Source: Cinnamomum chago
Taxonomy: Eukaryota; Streptophyta; Magnoliopsida; Laurales; Lauraceae
Reading direction: 5' to 3'
Assembly: GCA_038049695.1 (NCBI GenBank)
Contig: CP142452.1
Coordinates: 95,859,501-95,923,500, forward strand
DNA: 64,000 nt
Position 1 is the first letter of the stretch. Each line of letters starts with the position of its first letter. The position numbers and the translations under genes were made by a program. The notes under the pieces were generated by a model. It was not told where the DNA came from. It ran no database searches and saw only the letters and a list, made by a program, of their open reading frames with translations. This document shows, in pieces, positions 12,281-25,479 of the stretch.

Positions 12281-12639
12281 ATGTTAATGTTTAGGTTTTC
12301 GGAGCCCATATAACCAGCTTTTATATCTGAATTTTCAATTCCAACGATCTGCAACAAGACAGGACCTCTTGAATGAAAGGACTCCCGTAGGAGAAAATTC
12401 CCCTATCCAAACTATACATCGAATATCATTGCCAGGGCTACCCCTTGACAGCAAATTGCATTTATGATAAATGATTTATTAGTGTGCTAGCATTGAGCTC
12501 TTGGTGCAATGAACCTAAAAAAACTGCCTGATTAATGTCACATGTAGGGACTACCACCTACTAGGATAGTAGGCCCCAAGCGTTGGATTAAAGGTCTGAT
12601 TATTTTTAATAATTACATTAATCTAAAATTAGGTGCAAG

Positions 12640-12780
12640 AGGATGCACGAGTTACATTGACAAGTTCCTTTCCTCTGTGATAAACTTTATTGAGGAAACA
12701 AAAGTTATTATACAACCAGGGATCGAATCCTCGACTATTTTTATGGAAAGGGAGATGCTATTGAGCTATTAGTAGAGTGG
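12640..12780 (-). mobile_element. possible tRNA-derived SINE remnant
   Basis: On the minus strand an A-box-like ATAGCTCAATAGCATC is followed by a B-box-like GAGGATTCGATCCC about 30 bases later. A similar but more decayed arrangement (AGCACAATGGTAAAGCACC, then CTCCCTTTTCAA) lies on the minus strand near 34530-34570. No flanking duplication or tail was seen. Confidence 0.25.
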
Positions 12781-13017
12781 CCCAAGTTAAACTTATTTAT
12801 TTAACTGAGCCGTTAAATCAAAGAACCCTCTTATTAGAATTATTTGGATGCAATTCAGGTGGGTCCCAAATGGAGGGAGCTCTCCAAGCTTGGAATGTGC
12901 ATTGTTTTTCATTTTCATTTTTCCTTTTTCATACCCATCAAATTGATATTTTTAAAAGTGACAACTTCATCACATATGCCAAAAAAATAGATTAAATCCA
13001 ATCAATCTCCAGTAATG

Positions 13018-13060
13018 CATTTTAAAATAAAATTTGACATTTTAAAATAAAATTTGACAT
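13018..13060. repeat. 20-bp tandem duplication
   Basis: TTTAAAATAAAATTTGACAT occurs twice in direct succession (13021-13040 and 13041-13060) without a mismatch. Confidence 0.95.
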
Positions 13061-13132
13061 CTCCTTCTTTTTCGTACATGCCAAATTTGACAATGTACTC
13101 TAACATGCCAATTGCCCGTCATTTTTCTCAAG

Positions 13133-13220
13133 CAGTGGTGCTATGCGGCTGGGATCCAACGGACCCCATGGAGCCCGGGCTCCCAGTCGGGGCTCCTCCA
13201 TCGGGTCCGTAGACTTTTTC
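13133..13220. mobile_element. GC-rich hairpin MITE, family A, copy 4 (internally deleted)
   Basis: An 88-bp element flanked by a perfect 9-bp duplication TTTCTCAAG (13124-13132 and 13221-13229). It has the family start CAGTGGTGCTA and the family end GACTTTTTC. It retains only the right arm (GGGATCCAACGGACCCC and onward). It is therefore a derivative that lost its left arm yet kept both ends, which defines the element borders. Confidence 0.8.
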
Positions 13221-13528
13221 TTTCTCAAGATCTTACCGCCACTTAAAAAGCCCTTGTGGGGCCTCATTGCAAAGGATAAAGTCCCAAACAGTTAGTAGCT
13301 GGGACCTCTAATTTATTAGAGGACTTTCCAACGACCCTGATCAATTTATGTGTGGTGAAGATTTTAAGTGTGAGTAAGTGTGGGGTTAGACTAGAGCAGG
13401 GGGTGTTTTTTATTGACTCTGAAACCTTCCTCTCAGTTCCGGTATAGTCCGCCACGGCTCGAGACTGAAGATTCAAGACTCGATAACACGTGGTTCTCAA
13501 TTCTCAAGGCATCTACTCCCTCATCTCC

Positions 13529-13535
13529 TATAAAT
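13529..13535 (+). promoter_or_regulatory. TATA box of the IQM gene
   Basis: TATAAAT lies about 30 bases before a likely start region (about 13560) and upstream of a CT-rich leader. It is the only well-placed TATA element before the IQM leader exon. Confidence 0.55.
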
Positions 13536-13695
13536 TGGGTCGTAAATGCACATGATCGACGTCATTTTCTCTTCTCCAACCAAAACAAAAAAAGCACAAC
13601 AGCCTCCATTTTATTTGCAACCAATATTCATTCTCCAATACTACCTCTCTAGTTCATTCAATCCCACTCTTTTCATCTCTGATCTGATCATACTG

Positions 13696-14093
13696 GTACG
13701 TTCTCCTTTTTGCGTTAATGAAGAGGGCTGCCTTTTCTGTTGGTTTTATTGATGTTAATCAGTTAAATAAGAATGGGTCTTTTCTATTTCATTAATGAGA
13801 CTTTCTGTGCTCTTTTGATCTATTGATTTTCTTTTTTAGTTAAAATGGGAATAGACTTCTTTTTGTACTTTCATTTGGGATTTTTTTTTTTGTTTTTCAG
13901 TCACATGGAATCAGATGTTTCTGCACTTTTTTTTTTCCTTTGGATTTCTGCATTTCTACTGTTGAAATGGAAATGGGTTTTGTTGTTTTGTTCTTCTCTG
14001 AATTTATTAGTTTGGTTAGATGGAAAACTGGAAATTAAATTTATTCTCTTTAAACATATCAACCTTTTGATTTCAAATGCTTTGTCTCTGCAG
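13696..14093 (+). other. probable 5'UTR intron of the IQM gene
   Basis: The leader exon would end at a GTACGT donor. The intron is T-rich, and the acceptor TTTGTCTCTGCAG ends at 14093. The second leader exon (14094-14210) contains no ATG before the chosen start. A 5'UTR intron is inferred from splice motifs and T-richness only. Confidence 0.55.
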
Positions 14094-14210
14094 GGGCTAC
14101 CAAACCCTTCTTATATTACCCATCCCTCTAAGCCCGTCTAAATCATTTTGCTCAGAAGAGATCCTTGGTCTTTTGCCACAGCAGATTCAAAAGATAACCT
14201 GTTTGATCAA

Positions 14211-17200
14211 ATGGGTCTATCAATTTCCTGTCCATTTGCAGACTATGATGACTTGGATGAGCACATTGAATCCCTTACAGTGAAATCCTTCAGTTTTAAG
14301 GATGACAGTGTCAAGACAATAGTGAGATCAGTAAGTTTCAAGAAGGGAGATTCTGAAACCAAGATATTGAAGTCTCTTGGGTCTGGAAAGATGATCATAG
14401 AAGGATCTGTGAGTTTTCGGGGCTTGGACCCTTTTAACTTGGAAACAATGGTTTCAATTAAGGCCCCTTCATTGTCTACACCCAAGGACAATGCATTTAG
14501 ACCTGCCAGCTTCAAGGGCAGAGAAACTGAAAACCAGGTGCCTGTGTCAAACACCTTAATAGATGCAAACCCAATTCCACCCACAGCTGAACCAAGCAGT
14601 CCCAAACATGAAGCTGCTGTGAAGTTACAGAAAGTGTACAAAAGCTTCCGGACGAGAAGGCGTCTTGCAGATTGTGCGGTTCTCGCGGAGCAGTGTTGGT
14701 ATAGATCTGTGCCTCCTCTAATTTCTGGTTGTTATGTTCTGTCTTTTCATTCTTTTATAAATCTAAAATGCTATGCATTTTTGTGTCTGTTGTAGGTGGA
14801 AGTTGTTAGACTTTGCAGAACTCAAACGGAGCTCTATTTCATTTTTTCATGTTGATGAACCTGAGACAGCTGTTTCTCGTTGGTCAAGGGCAAGAACACG
14901 GGTCGCTAAGGTAAACGATCAAATGCTCTGTGCTTCGATGAACTTTTGTAGTAATCTATGTGAGCTTCTGTCATTTTCTTTTCAAACTTATGTCTTGAAG
15001 TTGAATTTTTATGTTATCTAATCCCAGGTTGGGAAAGGCTTATCCAAGGATGAGAAGGCTCGGCAACTTGCTTTACAGCATTGGCTTGAGGCGGTATGTT
15101 TAGGATTTGAAGACTTCAGCATTATGCTTTTTGTTATAAATTCAGATCAATATAGGGTATCTAAGACTAATTTATGGTTTTTTTTTTTTTTGCGGACAGA
15201 TTGATCCACGCCATCGTTATGGACACAACCTCCATTTCTATTATGAAAACTGGCTCCACTGTGAGAGTAGGCAACCATTTTTCTACTGGTAAATTGAACA
15301 AAACTCCCTTCCTACCAAGCACACAATGTTTGTAACTTATAAATTTGGATTTAATAGAAAAGAAATTTCAAAATTGCAGGCTGGATGTGGGAGAGGGAAA
15401 GGAGGTTAATCTTGAGCGATGCCCCCGCTCGAAGCTACAAAAACAGTGCATTAAGTATCTTGGCCCCGTGAGTCTCTCTCTCTCACACACACACACACAC
15501 GCACAACACACTTTACCAACAAGGTTAATTTTTTGCTATATTCTTTTTGTTATAAGGTCAAGTTGTGGAGTTAAGAACATCATTGAATATTTTCTTGATA
15601 ATCGGGAAGCAAAAAGCTTACTGGTGGTTCATATTGCAGAAAGAAAGAGAGGCTTATGAAGTTATAGTGGAAGATGGAAAGTTTGTCTACAAGAAGAATG
15701 GAAAGCTTCTTGACACATCTGAAGGAGACAAAGATTCTAAGTGGATCTTTGTTCTTAGCACATCCAAGGTGTTATATGTTGGCAAGGTAAATTTCTGATC
15801 TTTCAAACCAGACACATATATTTGCCTTGTATTGTGGTGCAATTGATTTCATCCTGTTTCCTCTTACCTTTTGCAGAAGAAGAAAGGAAAGTTTCAGCAC
15901 TCAAGTTTTCTGGCTGGAGGGGCTACTTCTGCAGCCGGAAGATTAGTAGTAGAAAATGGAATCCTTAAGGTATAGATTCTTATACTATTTCTTGGAAAGT
16001 TTTGTTCCTATACAGGGTGTTTGTAATTGAATATTAAGGATGTTATGTCTTCTGTTTGTGCAGGCTGTCTGGCCACACAGTGGGCATTACCGACCAACCA
16101 AAGAAAATTTTCAGGAATTCATGAACTTTCTCAGAGAAAAAAATGTTGATCTTACTCATGTGAAGGTTAGGAACTTAGCACTCTATAATCTTATATAATG
16201 CCTGATCAATATAAATGACGCCCTACGAACTACAGATGAAAACACCTTTTGACGTTCTAAAGCCATTCATTGGGTGGGTCCCTTTCAGGCATGGGCTATA
16301 CCTTATTATCTGCCTGATCTGATGATCCTAGCTATCCATTTGGTGGATTACAAATTACAAATACATTGAGTGTTTTAACTATGGTAAAATCAGACAGATC
16401 ATTCGATGGGGGGAATTATTGCATCCTCCTATCCACTTCGGGACCCAGCACATGAATGGTTTGGTTCTTCAAAAGGTTGTGTTGACATTCCATTTTTGTA
16501 GAATCAAGCATATGGTTTTGCAGAGCTTAGTATATTTCCAGCGTTGGAGGAAAACCAAATTTTGATTTTCTTTTCCTTCATGGTTTTCAGGAAAGCCCAG
16601 TGGACGAGGATGATTATTCTCTGAGCAAACAGACTAGTTATTCTGCTCTTAGAAGCAGCTCATCTGAACGAGACTTGGGTCGAGTGATAAGCAACATGGC
16701 AATTAATAACACTAACTCAGAATGTGATTTTGAGTTAAAGCAATCTCAGGCCATAAAGAATGAGAGTAGAAGCATTCATCTACCAAAAATCACACACCCA
16801 TTTGAAATATCAGAGAATGAAGATCAAGTTCCAGCAGATTCACTGGTGGAATCTCACTTGGATACCAATGAAACTTTAGAAGAATCTTCTACACCCAAGC
16901 AACATTATAAGCTCCAGAAGAGGAATCTATTTGAGGAGGACAGGGAGGATGAAGTACCACCAGAGTCAATCCTTCGTAGGATCAATTCACATAAAGGAAT
17001 GGAACTATGTCAGTTAGGAAAGCAGCTGTCTTGCAAGTGGACAACTGGAGCTGGACCTCGGATTGGCTGTGTGAGGGATTACCCAACAGAGCTTCAGTTC
17101 CGTGCTTTAGAGCAAGTTAACTTGTCCCCAAGAAGTGCTGGAAATTCTAGAGCTTGCTCTTCTCCTCGAAATATGATGAGTCCACGCCCGAAGACATTGA

Positions 17201-17271
17201 TAATGTCTTCGTTAAAAGAAAACAAAAGCAGCAGTAGTTTTTGCGACCCTCCAGCTCCATTTCAATGTTAG
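14211..17271 (+). CDS. IQM1: IQ-motif calmodulin-binding protein, IQM1-like
   Basis: Nine coding exons are placed by GT/AG sites and by continuity with the IQM family: 14211-14698, 14796-14910, 15028-15093, 15200-15288, 15380-15467, 15640-15786, 15877-15969, 16064-16165 and 16591-17271. They total 1,869 bases, or 622 residues. The start [14 protein letters not shown] matches the family N-terminus and is the first ATG of the mature leader. A single IQ motif lies at residues 135-156 ([19 protein letters not shown]) and would bind calmodulin. The conserved block [18 protein letters not shown] to VWPHSGHY follows. The C-terminal part is acidic and serine-rich, then has [20 protein letters not shown] and [11 protein letters not shown]. 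Family knowledge: plant IQM proteins act in calcium signalling, including stomatal responses and jasmonate-related processes. Assignment to the IQM1 clade is from memory of family sequences. No disruption is seen. Confidence 0.95.
15482..15503. repeat. (TC)n(AC)n microsatellite in IQM intron 5
   Basis: A TC run starting at the donor of exon 5 passes into an AC run. Length change here would alter the sequence just after the 5' splice site but not the coding frame. Confidence 0.9.
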
Positions 17272-20200
17272 ATATTTCTTTTATTCTTTTTTGGTTTGTA
17301 GAAAACTAGATAAATTCATGGCATTCATTTTTGTAGATCCTGTACTGAAAATATGGATACGAAATTTGTAAAATTTTGTGGGTCTAAGGCCCTTGTAATT
17401 GAAATTTTTTTTTCAATTCTTTTTCATTGATCTGTTTTTGAAATATTTGGTGATATGTAGCAGTTTATACTTTATAGAGTTCCTTAAGGCCTTCAACACC
17501 CTTGTAAGCAAACTAGGCAATGAATTCTTAGCCTGCGTGCATCTGTACCACAAATCAACAAACCAACTTTGGTTATGTTACTGAGGGTAAAACAACTTTT
17601 GTTCTTTTGAAAGACTGGATGACCCAGTGTCATTCAGGTTCTAGTGTCTTGAGTAACCAAGCATATAGGGTGTAGGGATCATACCATTGAGGTAAGAAAT
17701 TTCTATCACATTGATAACTGAAAAAAGGAACTCTTTAACTTTTTTTTTTTTTACAGCATTAATGGTTTAGCATGCAACTATAGTTTTGTCAGGGTATATT
17801 GCTCCTTTACCATCCTCCACTGTGTTCTTCCTCCATTCTGTAGACCTGTAATGAAATCTTACTGTTGTGATTCACCCAATCCTGTTTAAATTTCAGTGGA
17901 CAAGGATGTCTCATCTTAATCTTATAGAATTGTTGCTCAATAAATTTAAGATAACATCCCATGCCTTTGGGACGGGTATATAAACCGAAAGATGAAAAAG
18001 AAAGATAGAAGAACTAAGTCACTCCAATTGCTTAAGGTACATATGCAAGTGTTTGTCCTGTTGCTGGTTAGATTATGCAGCTCTTGGGCTCAACTAAGCT
18101 TGTTTTATACAAGCACCCTTTCGTAGAAGAGAATGGGAGGGAAAGAGTGTGACATTCCGCGTGAAGTATGATGTAATTGAACTTAAGATAGGAATTTCCT
18201 TGCAGCTTTGCATGGGCTTGGCATGGTTGAAATGGTAAGCAAGTCTCTCCCCTCCTTTCTTGGTTGCTAAGTTTTTGCTCAGAGGTAGGTGTGATTCAGT
18301 CTCCTAGATAAAAGGGGGATGGTGATGGCTTTTGTCTTTTATTTTCATATTGACCTCTTCTTGTTCTCCAGGTACAGGCAGGAAATTCCTCTGTAATGCC
18401 AAAGTTAAGGGACCCCTTGGGTTTGAAATTGACTTCCACATAGAAGAAGAAATAGACTTGGTAGTGGGGAGAGATGATTTTTTACTTTTTTATCTTTTAT
18501 TCTTTTATTTTTTTTTGCTGAAAGATGAAATTACTCAATGGTTTACTTCTTGATAGATAGAGATGGAAAGTGTTTAACAGCTAAACATGTGCATAGTGGA
18601 GCCCAAGCAAGATATTCCCACATTTGTCGCGAGTCCACCAGCAAAATTCGAAGGAAATACTACTCAACTACTGTTTATCCCACCCAATACATAAGGATGG
18701 CCGTTCTCTCCTGCGGATGGCTTTAGGGGCCCCACCTAGGGACCCATCAATCATAAGGGAGGCGGGGATCAGAAGATGTGGATGGGACCCACATGTATGC
18801 AAATATTTCAAAGTCCAACCTATCACCTTAACCCCTTGATCCATGGCTTTTAGAAGGTTTTTTTTTTTTTTATTTTTTATTATTATACTTCAGTCCAAAT
18901 TTATACAGTGGTGATCCTATGAGTGGGCCCCACCTTTGGAGTGGGACTAGGGTGGATTAAAAAAAATCTGGGGTGGGCCGTGGGCCCTACCGGTGTATGA
19001 TGACGGGGGCTCATATGATCATCCTTACCCCTTTATTAATGACCCACAAATCTTTACTGTTAAAAATAAGTGCATAGTTGATCCAATGGTCTAATCATTT
19101 GCATTAGTGTTGCACGGCAGGAGAGGGGTGGGGGGTGTGGTTCCCTGGGCCCCACTATGAGCTGTGGATGGGTGTGCAACTGTTCATTGGATAAAAAAAA
19201 CATGGACAACAGCAACAACAAAGAAACACCGACCCAATAACTTAGAAAAAATAAAAAAAGAAAATTAGTGTACTGATTTTCAAAGTACATGAACCAAGAA
19301 TATCAAATTCCAAAATAGCCATATATTAAAAAGATCATGTGATTGCATCATGTACATAATTTGTCAAACATCACATATATATCCTATCAAACTCTATCCA
19401 AGAAGTCTCATGATATCAATAATTGATGAAAACATCAGACATTTCCGGCCAAACCTGAATTTTAACACCAAAAACAATTACAAGTCCGCAAGGCAAAGTT
19501 GCACACACACTATAACTAAGCAAGTTGTAAAAAAAAAAAAAAAAAAACTATAATAATAATAGCATTATAAGGCATAATCTGTGTGATTCAGAACAACATA
19601 CATCACTCCCACCAAACTGTACCTTAGCAGCAGAACACCAAGACCACGACAACGAAAATACATAGGGATGCACTACAAACAAAAAAAAACTTGGCCTCTA
19701 TAAGTATACCTGCTCCATAAGTATGAGCGTAATTCAACCATTGGAGAGAAGCTGCAACCATTGGAGAGAAGCTGCAGCATGCTCATCAGTAAAGAAAGTA
19801 AGAAACTGAATATTTAAACAGAGATTAATTTAACAAATAGATTACATCAGCATAATTCACCACCTTATTATTATTATTATTATTTTATTTTTGTAAAAAA
19901 GCTAGCTGTAGCATTAGACAATGGAAAACAAGGAAAGAACTGACAATTTGGTCCAGTGGCCAGCCCAGCCTGGAGAGTAAAGATGTCACTAAACAACGGT
20001 AAAAAGTAAAAACACAGCCGATCTGTAACAATATCCCCTTCATATTCCCTTCTTCTTTTCTTTTACTAACCCATAAAACATATGTACACGTGCAGAGCTG
20101 GGTCATTACTGTTTTCTAAACTTCTTTGCCATGAATGTCAAAGTAAAAGGTTGTCAAGGATTATGAATTGGGTTGTTATATGGGCTGTAAGTGACGGTGT

Positions 20201-21360
20201 CTGCCGTCGTATAGACCTGATATTAATGACCCAATCACCTAACAGGTGAGATAGTGAAGTCTGACTTGGGAAAGTTTTTGTTTGTTTTTATCATATTGTT
20301 GGATATAGGTGTAGTGCATCTATCATTCGGTCAGCAGTAGAGAAATAGAAATTGTTGGGTTGTATTTCAAATCAACATGCATGGAGACAGAGATAAGATG
20401 AGCTGTGGCGCCATTAAGTTTTGCAGTTGGCTAGTGATTGGCCAATGAGACCATGACAACTAATGTCTTCTTATTGTGGTAGGCCCAGATATCATAAGTA
20501 GTTGGGTGGTGTAACTTATGGCCTTGTATTATTTGTTTTCCACCAATAATAGTCTTTGTGTATAAGCCGAGAAATGGATACCATTCTCATGGTTGTGTCA
20601 TGAATTTGCCCCTTGTGTTCTTGCTTCCCTAATCGGCTAATCCTCATCAAGGCCCTGTTTGGGTCATTGAAAACCAGTTGCCTTGCAATTGGTTTACCTG
20701 TAATTCTAATTTCGTGCAACACTGGTAATTTAGAAGTATTTAGCACCTATCTATGGTATTATTACTCTGGATAATAATACATCTAGCGGACTGCTGGAAT
20801 CAATCGTCCAAGTGGGCCCCATTTCGTATTGAGTGGGATTACAGGTTCCTTCACTTGCCTGCTTCTGCATGGCCCTCAGATGCTAGGTTTTTAGATAAGA
20901 CCTATGGTTGGAACCCACATACAAGTAATAGTTTTGGACCACCGACTTCAAAGCATAAGAAACCTCCTTCGTGAAGTAGTTCTTTCTCTAGATTTGTTGG
21001 CTATAGATATTGGTAGTAGTTGATAGTGATAACATATGATGAATTAATTGTTTTTGGTGAAATGAAGTATAAGGAGTTAGCATTTCAAATCCGAGAAGCT
21101 ATTGCATAATTTTATGAAGTGAGCACCCACCTTTTTTTTTAGCATGTGGAACTATGATCAACCTAATCTTCTCACTTTCATCCCAAATTTATTATTTAAT
21201 CGACGGTTATTGTAAGGACCCAATCCCAAAAACCCATTTAATATTGATTTGTGACCGTAGCACTTATCACGAGTAGACCCCACCCCTTTGATCACTTTCC
21301 ACTCACTATATATATATATTAATTGTTAATTTGTTATTGCATGTTTATGTTAATCATGTA
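17272..21360. other. IQM 3' flank and intergenic DNA
   Basis: No polyadenylation signal could be singled out. Around 18210-18430 there are splice-like motifs (TTGCAG|CTTTG, AATG|GTAAGC, TTCTCCAG|GTACAG) bordering short segments, but no coding family is recognisable. Near 21213, TGTAAGGACCCAATCCC resembles an LTR start; no matching end was found. Confidence 0.4.
19735..19774. repeat. 20-bp tandem duplication
   Basis: CAACCATTGGAGAGAAGCTG occurs twice in perfect succession. Confidence 0.95.
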
Positions 21361-21490
21361 GGTTGTATGTTTGAAACTACACTACCACACTGGAACTATA
21401 GGGTAGTTTACCTGGCTTCCCTCTGAGCTCGGAGAATTAGTCCAGCCAAAAGGGTTGGGAACCCTCCGATAGCAACAAAAAAAAAAAAAA
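21361..21490 (+). mobile_element. 5'-truncated tRNA-derived SINE (same family as 49187-49369)
   Basis: It matches the full copy at 49187 from its B-box region onward (GGTTGTATGTTTGAAACTAC, then ACTACCACACTGG) to the terminal GGGAACCCTCCGATAGCAA and an A tail. It is flanked by a 9-bp duplication AATCATGTA (21352-21360 and 21489-21497). The duplication abuts the truncated 5' edge, so this was a truncated insertion, not a later deletion. It lacks the A box and the first about 50 bases. Confidence 0.8.
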
Positions 21491-24400
21491 TCATGTATGA
21501 TTTATTATTATGGACTTGTCCCTCAATCCATGGACCCAACCCGTGACTCAACCCAGACAAAAAGAAGGAAAAAAGAAAAGATGGGAGAAGTGGAAAACTT
21601 GCAAATATAGGTTCTCCGCTTTATGTATGGGTCAAAAATTGCAAATACAGGTTTTCCGCCGTGAAATCGTTGTTAAGATGAGTCCCGATGTGAAAGGAGA
21701 GTATGAAAGTTTTCCAAAAGTAAAAGATCCTTACCATCCAATAGTTGGCTAGAAAGGAGGATCGTTGTTGTATTTACGTTTAATTATGGATACTGATGGG
21801 CTGGGCCAGCTCGGGCCCAGTCTGGCCCTGTTTTGGGCCTCACGTTTTAGTACTCAGGTCAGGCCTAGATTTACAATTTCAGCCACTTCAATATTTTGGC
21901 AGGGCTTGGATTACTACTCCGTCCTGCCTGAAAAAGAAATTTAGCCATTTAGGATGAATAATATATTTTTCTTCATTAGTGTAACTTGTGCTTAGACAAG
22001 AATAACACATCTTTCTTTGTTTTATTGTTATCGGTGTAGTAGTATTTGAATTTAAGATTGTTTTCTATTTGCATTAAGATGTTTATGTCATTTTTTATTG
22101 TTAGTATCAATCAGTTTTGGGGTGGGATATGGGCCTTTTTTTTCGAGTCGGGTTGCACCTGGATATGCCCCAGCCCGGCCGGCCTGACCTGGGTAATCAC
22201 CAACCCTAATTTAATCACTCCAAACTAATGCTTCTTTAGATAGGATCAGATCAAAACGTGGCAATGGACGATTACTGAAGGAACACTTCCAAACACCTGG
22301 TGATTAATTGCAAAAGTGATCAACCTTACCAGAAGTATCTCAAAACTTAAAAGGCAATCAACTATAAGGACCCTCATCATTAAGGCAACTAATGCAGAGG
22401 GTCCATCAAAATTTTAGATGTGATGGCTTGAACCTGAGACGGTGTTAAATAAGGGTGTGTGGTTTCCTATTAGTTTTGTCACTTGTTAGATAGTATTAAT
22501 GTTTTGTTTGTCTTAAGAGCTTATGTAAGATTCACAGATGGATGGATTGAGACAGAACGGATTTCAGAGTAGATCTCTGAAAACCTTATCATCTTAATTA
22601 CAACTTATTGGATTGCAAATCCCACACACAGCAGTTATGGGGGAGCCTAAGAAGGTAGAAGAAGGAAAAAAGTAGTTGTCTTACATGGGGATGGGGGTAT
22701 TTAACATGGACATCAGGACATGGACACGCACTGATATCAGACATGTCCGAGAGGTGGCTACAAAACCTGACATAGTAGTTGTAATATTGAAGCTTCCATC
22801 ACTATTTGAATTTTAATTCATTAATGGCGATATATGGATCTACAAGGATAGCAGCAATATATTCATGACAAAGAAGTCAATGCACCAATTTTTTATTTTT
22901 TTTTAAAAGTGGATATAATCTCTCTTGTTGTGGAGAATGCAATCTTGAACCACAAGCTGCAACTCTTCGATTTTGGTTTGCATAATCACATAGGAGTTCA
23001 AGCTGAGATGAAAAGCATTATGCAGTTTTTCTAAGCAAAAAGCAGCACAAACTCTCAAGCAAACGTATAATCTTTCAATATTGCCAAGCGATAAAGATTT
23101 CATTCATTAGCTGCTTCCTTGAGAGGTTCTGATGGAAGGGAAATTTTCTCCTTGGGACGTCTAACATAAGTTTTGTTGGACGCCTACAAATTAGGTGGGT
23201 CTTGGGTTTTTCTTTTCCTTTTTTTTAATGGCGCTTCACCTCTTTGAGGGTCAGAGTGGGATGCCTAACAAGTTGACATTCCAGTACCAAGAGGAGAAAA
23301 TCTCGCTACTAATTAGAATTCCTGTAAAGATGTTGGTGCCATTTCAATTAAAATTGTTAAAAAAGTTACGACTAGTGGCCCTTTAGTACTAAGGTTGGAG
23401 AAATTGTAATGCGGGCTCGACTAGTCTAATGCAAAAAAAAAAATAAAAAATAATAATAATAATAATAAAATACTCTGATGGAGTCAACGTGGAGACTCGG
23501 AAGACTCATGTTTTTTTTTTTTTTTTTAATATCTAAAAATAAATACATTTTTATAAAATATAAAAATATATTTAGTACAAACTTGCCTTAACCAAGTCAC
23601 TTGGAAAGACAAAATGGCAACTTTAGAATACTGAAAGTCTCTAATTTCAGGATCCAACAATGAAACCCAATAAAAGATCTCTAAATTTCAGTGTATAGAC
23701 TTGAAATCCAAAGAATTTTAACATTGAAAGTTCATTTAAGGACTTAGATTAAGACAAGCATGGGATGCTAATATTATTTTGGGAAAGTTTTGCTACATAA
23801 TTCTTTGTGAAGTGCGAACTCATCTGTGGGGCGTATTTGGGGACATATGAATAAGGGGGAGGGAGATGGATGGATGGATGGATGGACGGGCTTCAAGTTG
23901 CGTGTAAAATATCAACTCCAAGTGAATCCCTCCCCCCTAATGATTTTAGAAGGCAGTTTTGCTTTAATTTTAATTTAATGGCGAGCGACGGTGGGAGATG
24001 CATCAAATTTAGGCTTATGACAATCCATAAAGGAAAAAAGTGTGTGAGAAAGCTAACTCAATCCTAGATGTGCCAAATATGGTAGAAATTTGGAATACTC
24101 ATAAGACCCATGTGAGGGTAAGATTAAAATATGAAAGGGTGATCATACTGTCTTCATTTTTTTTTTTACTGGAATATTTGCATTAAAATTTTCGTAGGGA
24201 CTTTTTGCATGGCTAAGTGAGCTTCACCAAAGGATTATTAAATAACCGAGGGGTGAAAAATACAGCAATGAACATGAGACCTTAACTTTCCTAAGATTTG
24301 AATCACTAGAGAAATTGTTGGGTATTCATTTTCATCTTTTATTGATTCACTTTTCATTAAATGGGAGGTTATTTAATAGTCTCATGATATGAATTATTTA

Positions 24401-25479
24401 TATTCAATTCCTATATATGTAATCTAATGCAAAGAAACACATCGTGAAAAGTCAAAGTAGGACTATACATATTGGATTTAAAATGGGCCCAACACATATA
24501 TTAAAAGGTAAATTCATGACTTTTATATGTATTTTACTTTCCAAGTATAATAAAACTTGAGCAAAAGTTAATAAAATAAAATACAAACTCTAGTTTGATT
24601 AACATGCAAATAATTTTGTATTTGGCACCGAACTCAAACTCGCTATTGTTTGAAGTGAAAGATTATCATAATTCATTGAGCCTTTTCAAATATCCCCTAA
24701 GGCTTTTAAGATTTGTAACTAGCTGGCTCCTTCGATTTTAGTGCTTATAAATAGGCCCCTATTTTTTTAATATATTTTAATACCTTTTGTGCCCCCAAAA
24801 TCACTAGCCTTCATACCACCAAAAGTTTTTAGAGTAAAATAACACTTTTGTTTATCTCTTTATCCCTATATGTATAAATTTAAAAGTTTGGATTTATTTT
24901 TCTCTAAAGCTTGTAACATTAATAATTACAATAACTAAGAGAGAATGACTGCACATATATCTATTGTTCTCAATACATGGCGTATTTTATTGAATCCAAA
25001 TTGATTACAATGACAATCAACGCTTATAATTGGTTATTATTGATCCATCTATGTACGACCCACCGTTAGATTGATCATGTAAGTCTCAAAATACATGATT
25101 AGGCATCATGTACATTAACGAGTTATTGAAAGAGACTTTTGTGACTTGATATAAAATAATAATATTTTTGTAAATAATAATAGACTCATTTTTATTTAAT
25201 GGATGTAAGGGCAAATTTATCATTTTTATAAAAGTTCAACACAAATGTCATAGTGGTTACCCATTCTCATTAGGAATAATAATTTGGGGCATTCGGCGAC
25301 GGGTCCCTAAACATTTCACTTTATTGCCTAAGATCCACAAACTTTTTTCATAGTGTGATAGGTCATTTTCTCAAATTTGAAGACATAAAATGTCTAATTT
25401 ACCATTTCTACAAAATAATATCCCACGATTAGAGGGATATGCCATTAATAATGGTCAACTACCATTCAATTAGCCAAAT
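21491..25479. other. intergenic, repeat-derived in part, no supported gene
   Basis: From about 21790 to 22210 there are GC-rich ends (GGGCTGGGCCAGCTCGGGCC on the left; AGCCCGGCCGGCCTGACCTG on the right) around an AT-rich core, likely a degraded transposon. A (TGGA)n run lies near 23866-23885. Poly-A and poly-T runs are frequent. Confidence 0.4.
24274..24335 (-). repeat. dispersed repeat B, copy 1
   Basis: The reverse complement reads GATTCAAATCTTAGGAAAGT and continues AAGGTCTCATG. It is shared with 28204-28275 and 33099-33170, where it follows an ATCAATGCCC or ATTAATACCC word. A dispersed element of unknown class. Confidence 0.55.

Noticed and set aside
11984-12357. Frames of 60-109 codons on both strands
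   Set aside because: They cross the hairpin MITE and the TA microsatellite; proline/arginine-rich and YIYIYI peptides are artefacts.
13413-14141. Several 68-98 codon plus-strand frames before the IQM gene
   Set aside because: They lie in the promoter, leader and T-rich 5'UTR intron and look like no protein family.
18180-18560. Spliced gene suggested by acceptor and donor motifs
   Set aside because: The exons would be very short or non-coding and no protein family is recognisable.
21213-21300. TGTAAGGACCC start of another LTR
   Set aside because: Only the first dozen bases resemble an LTR start; no end, duplication or partner was found before the SINE at 21361.
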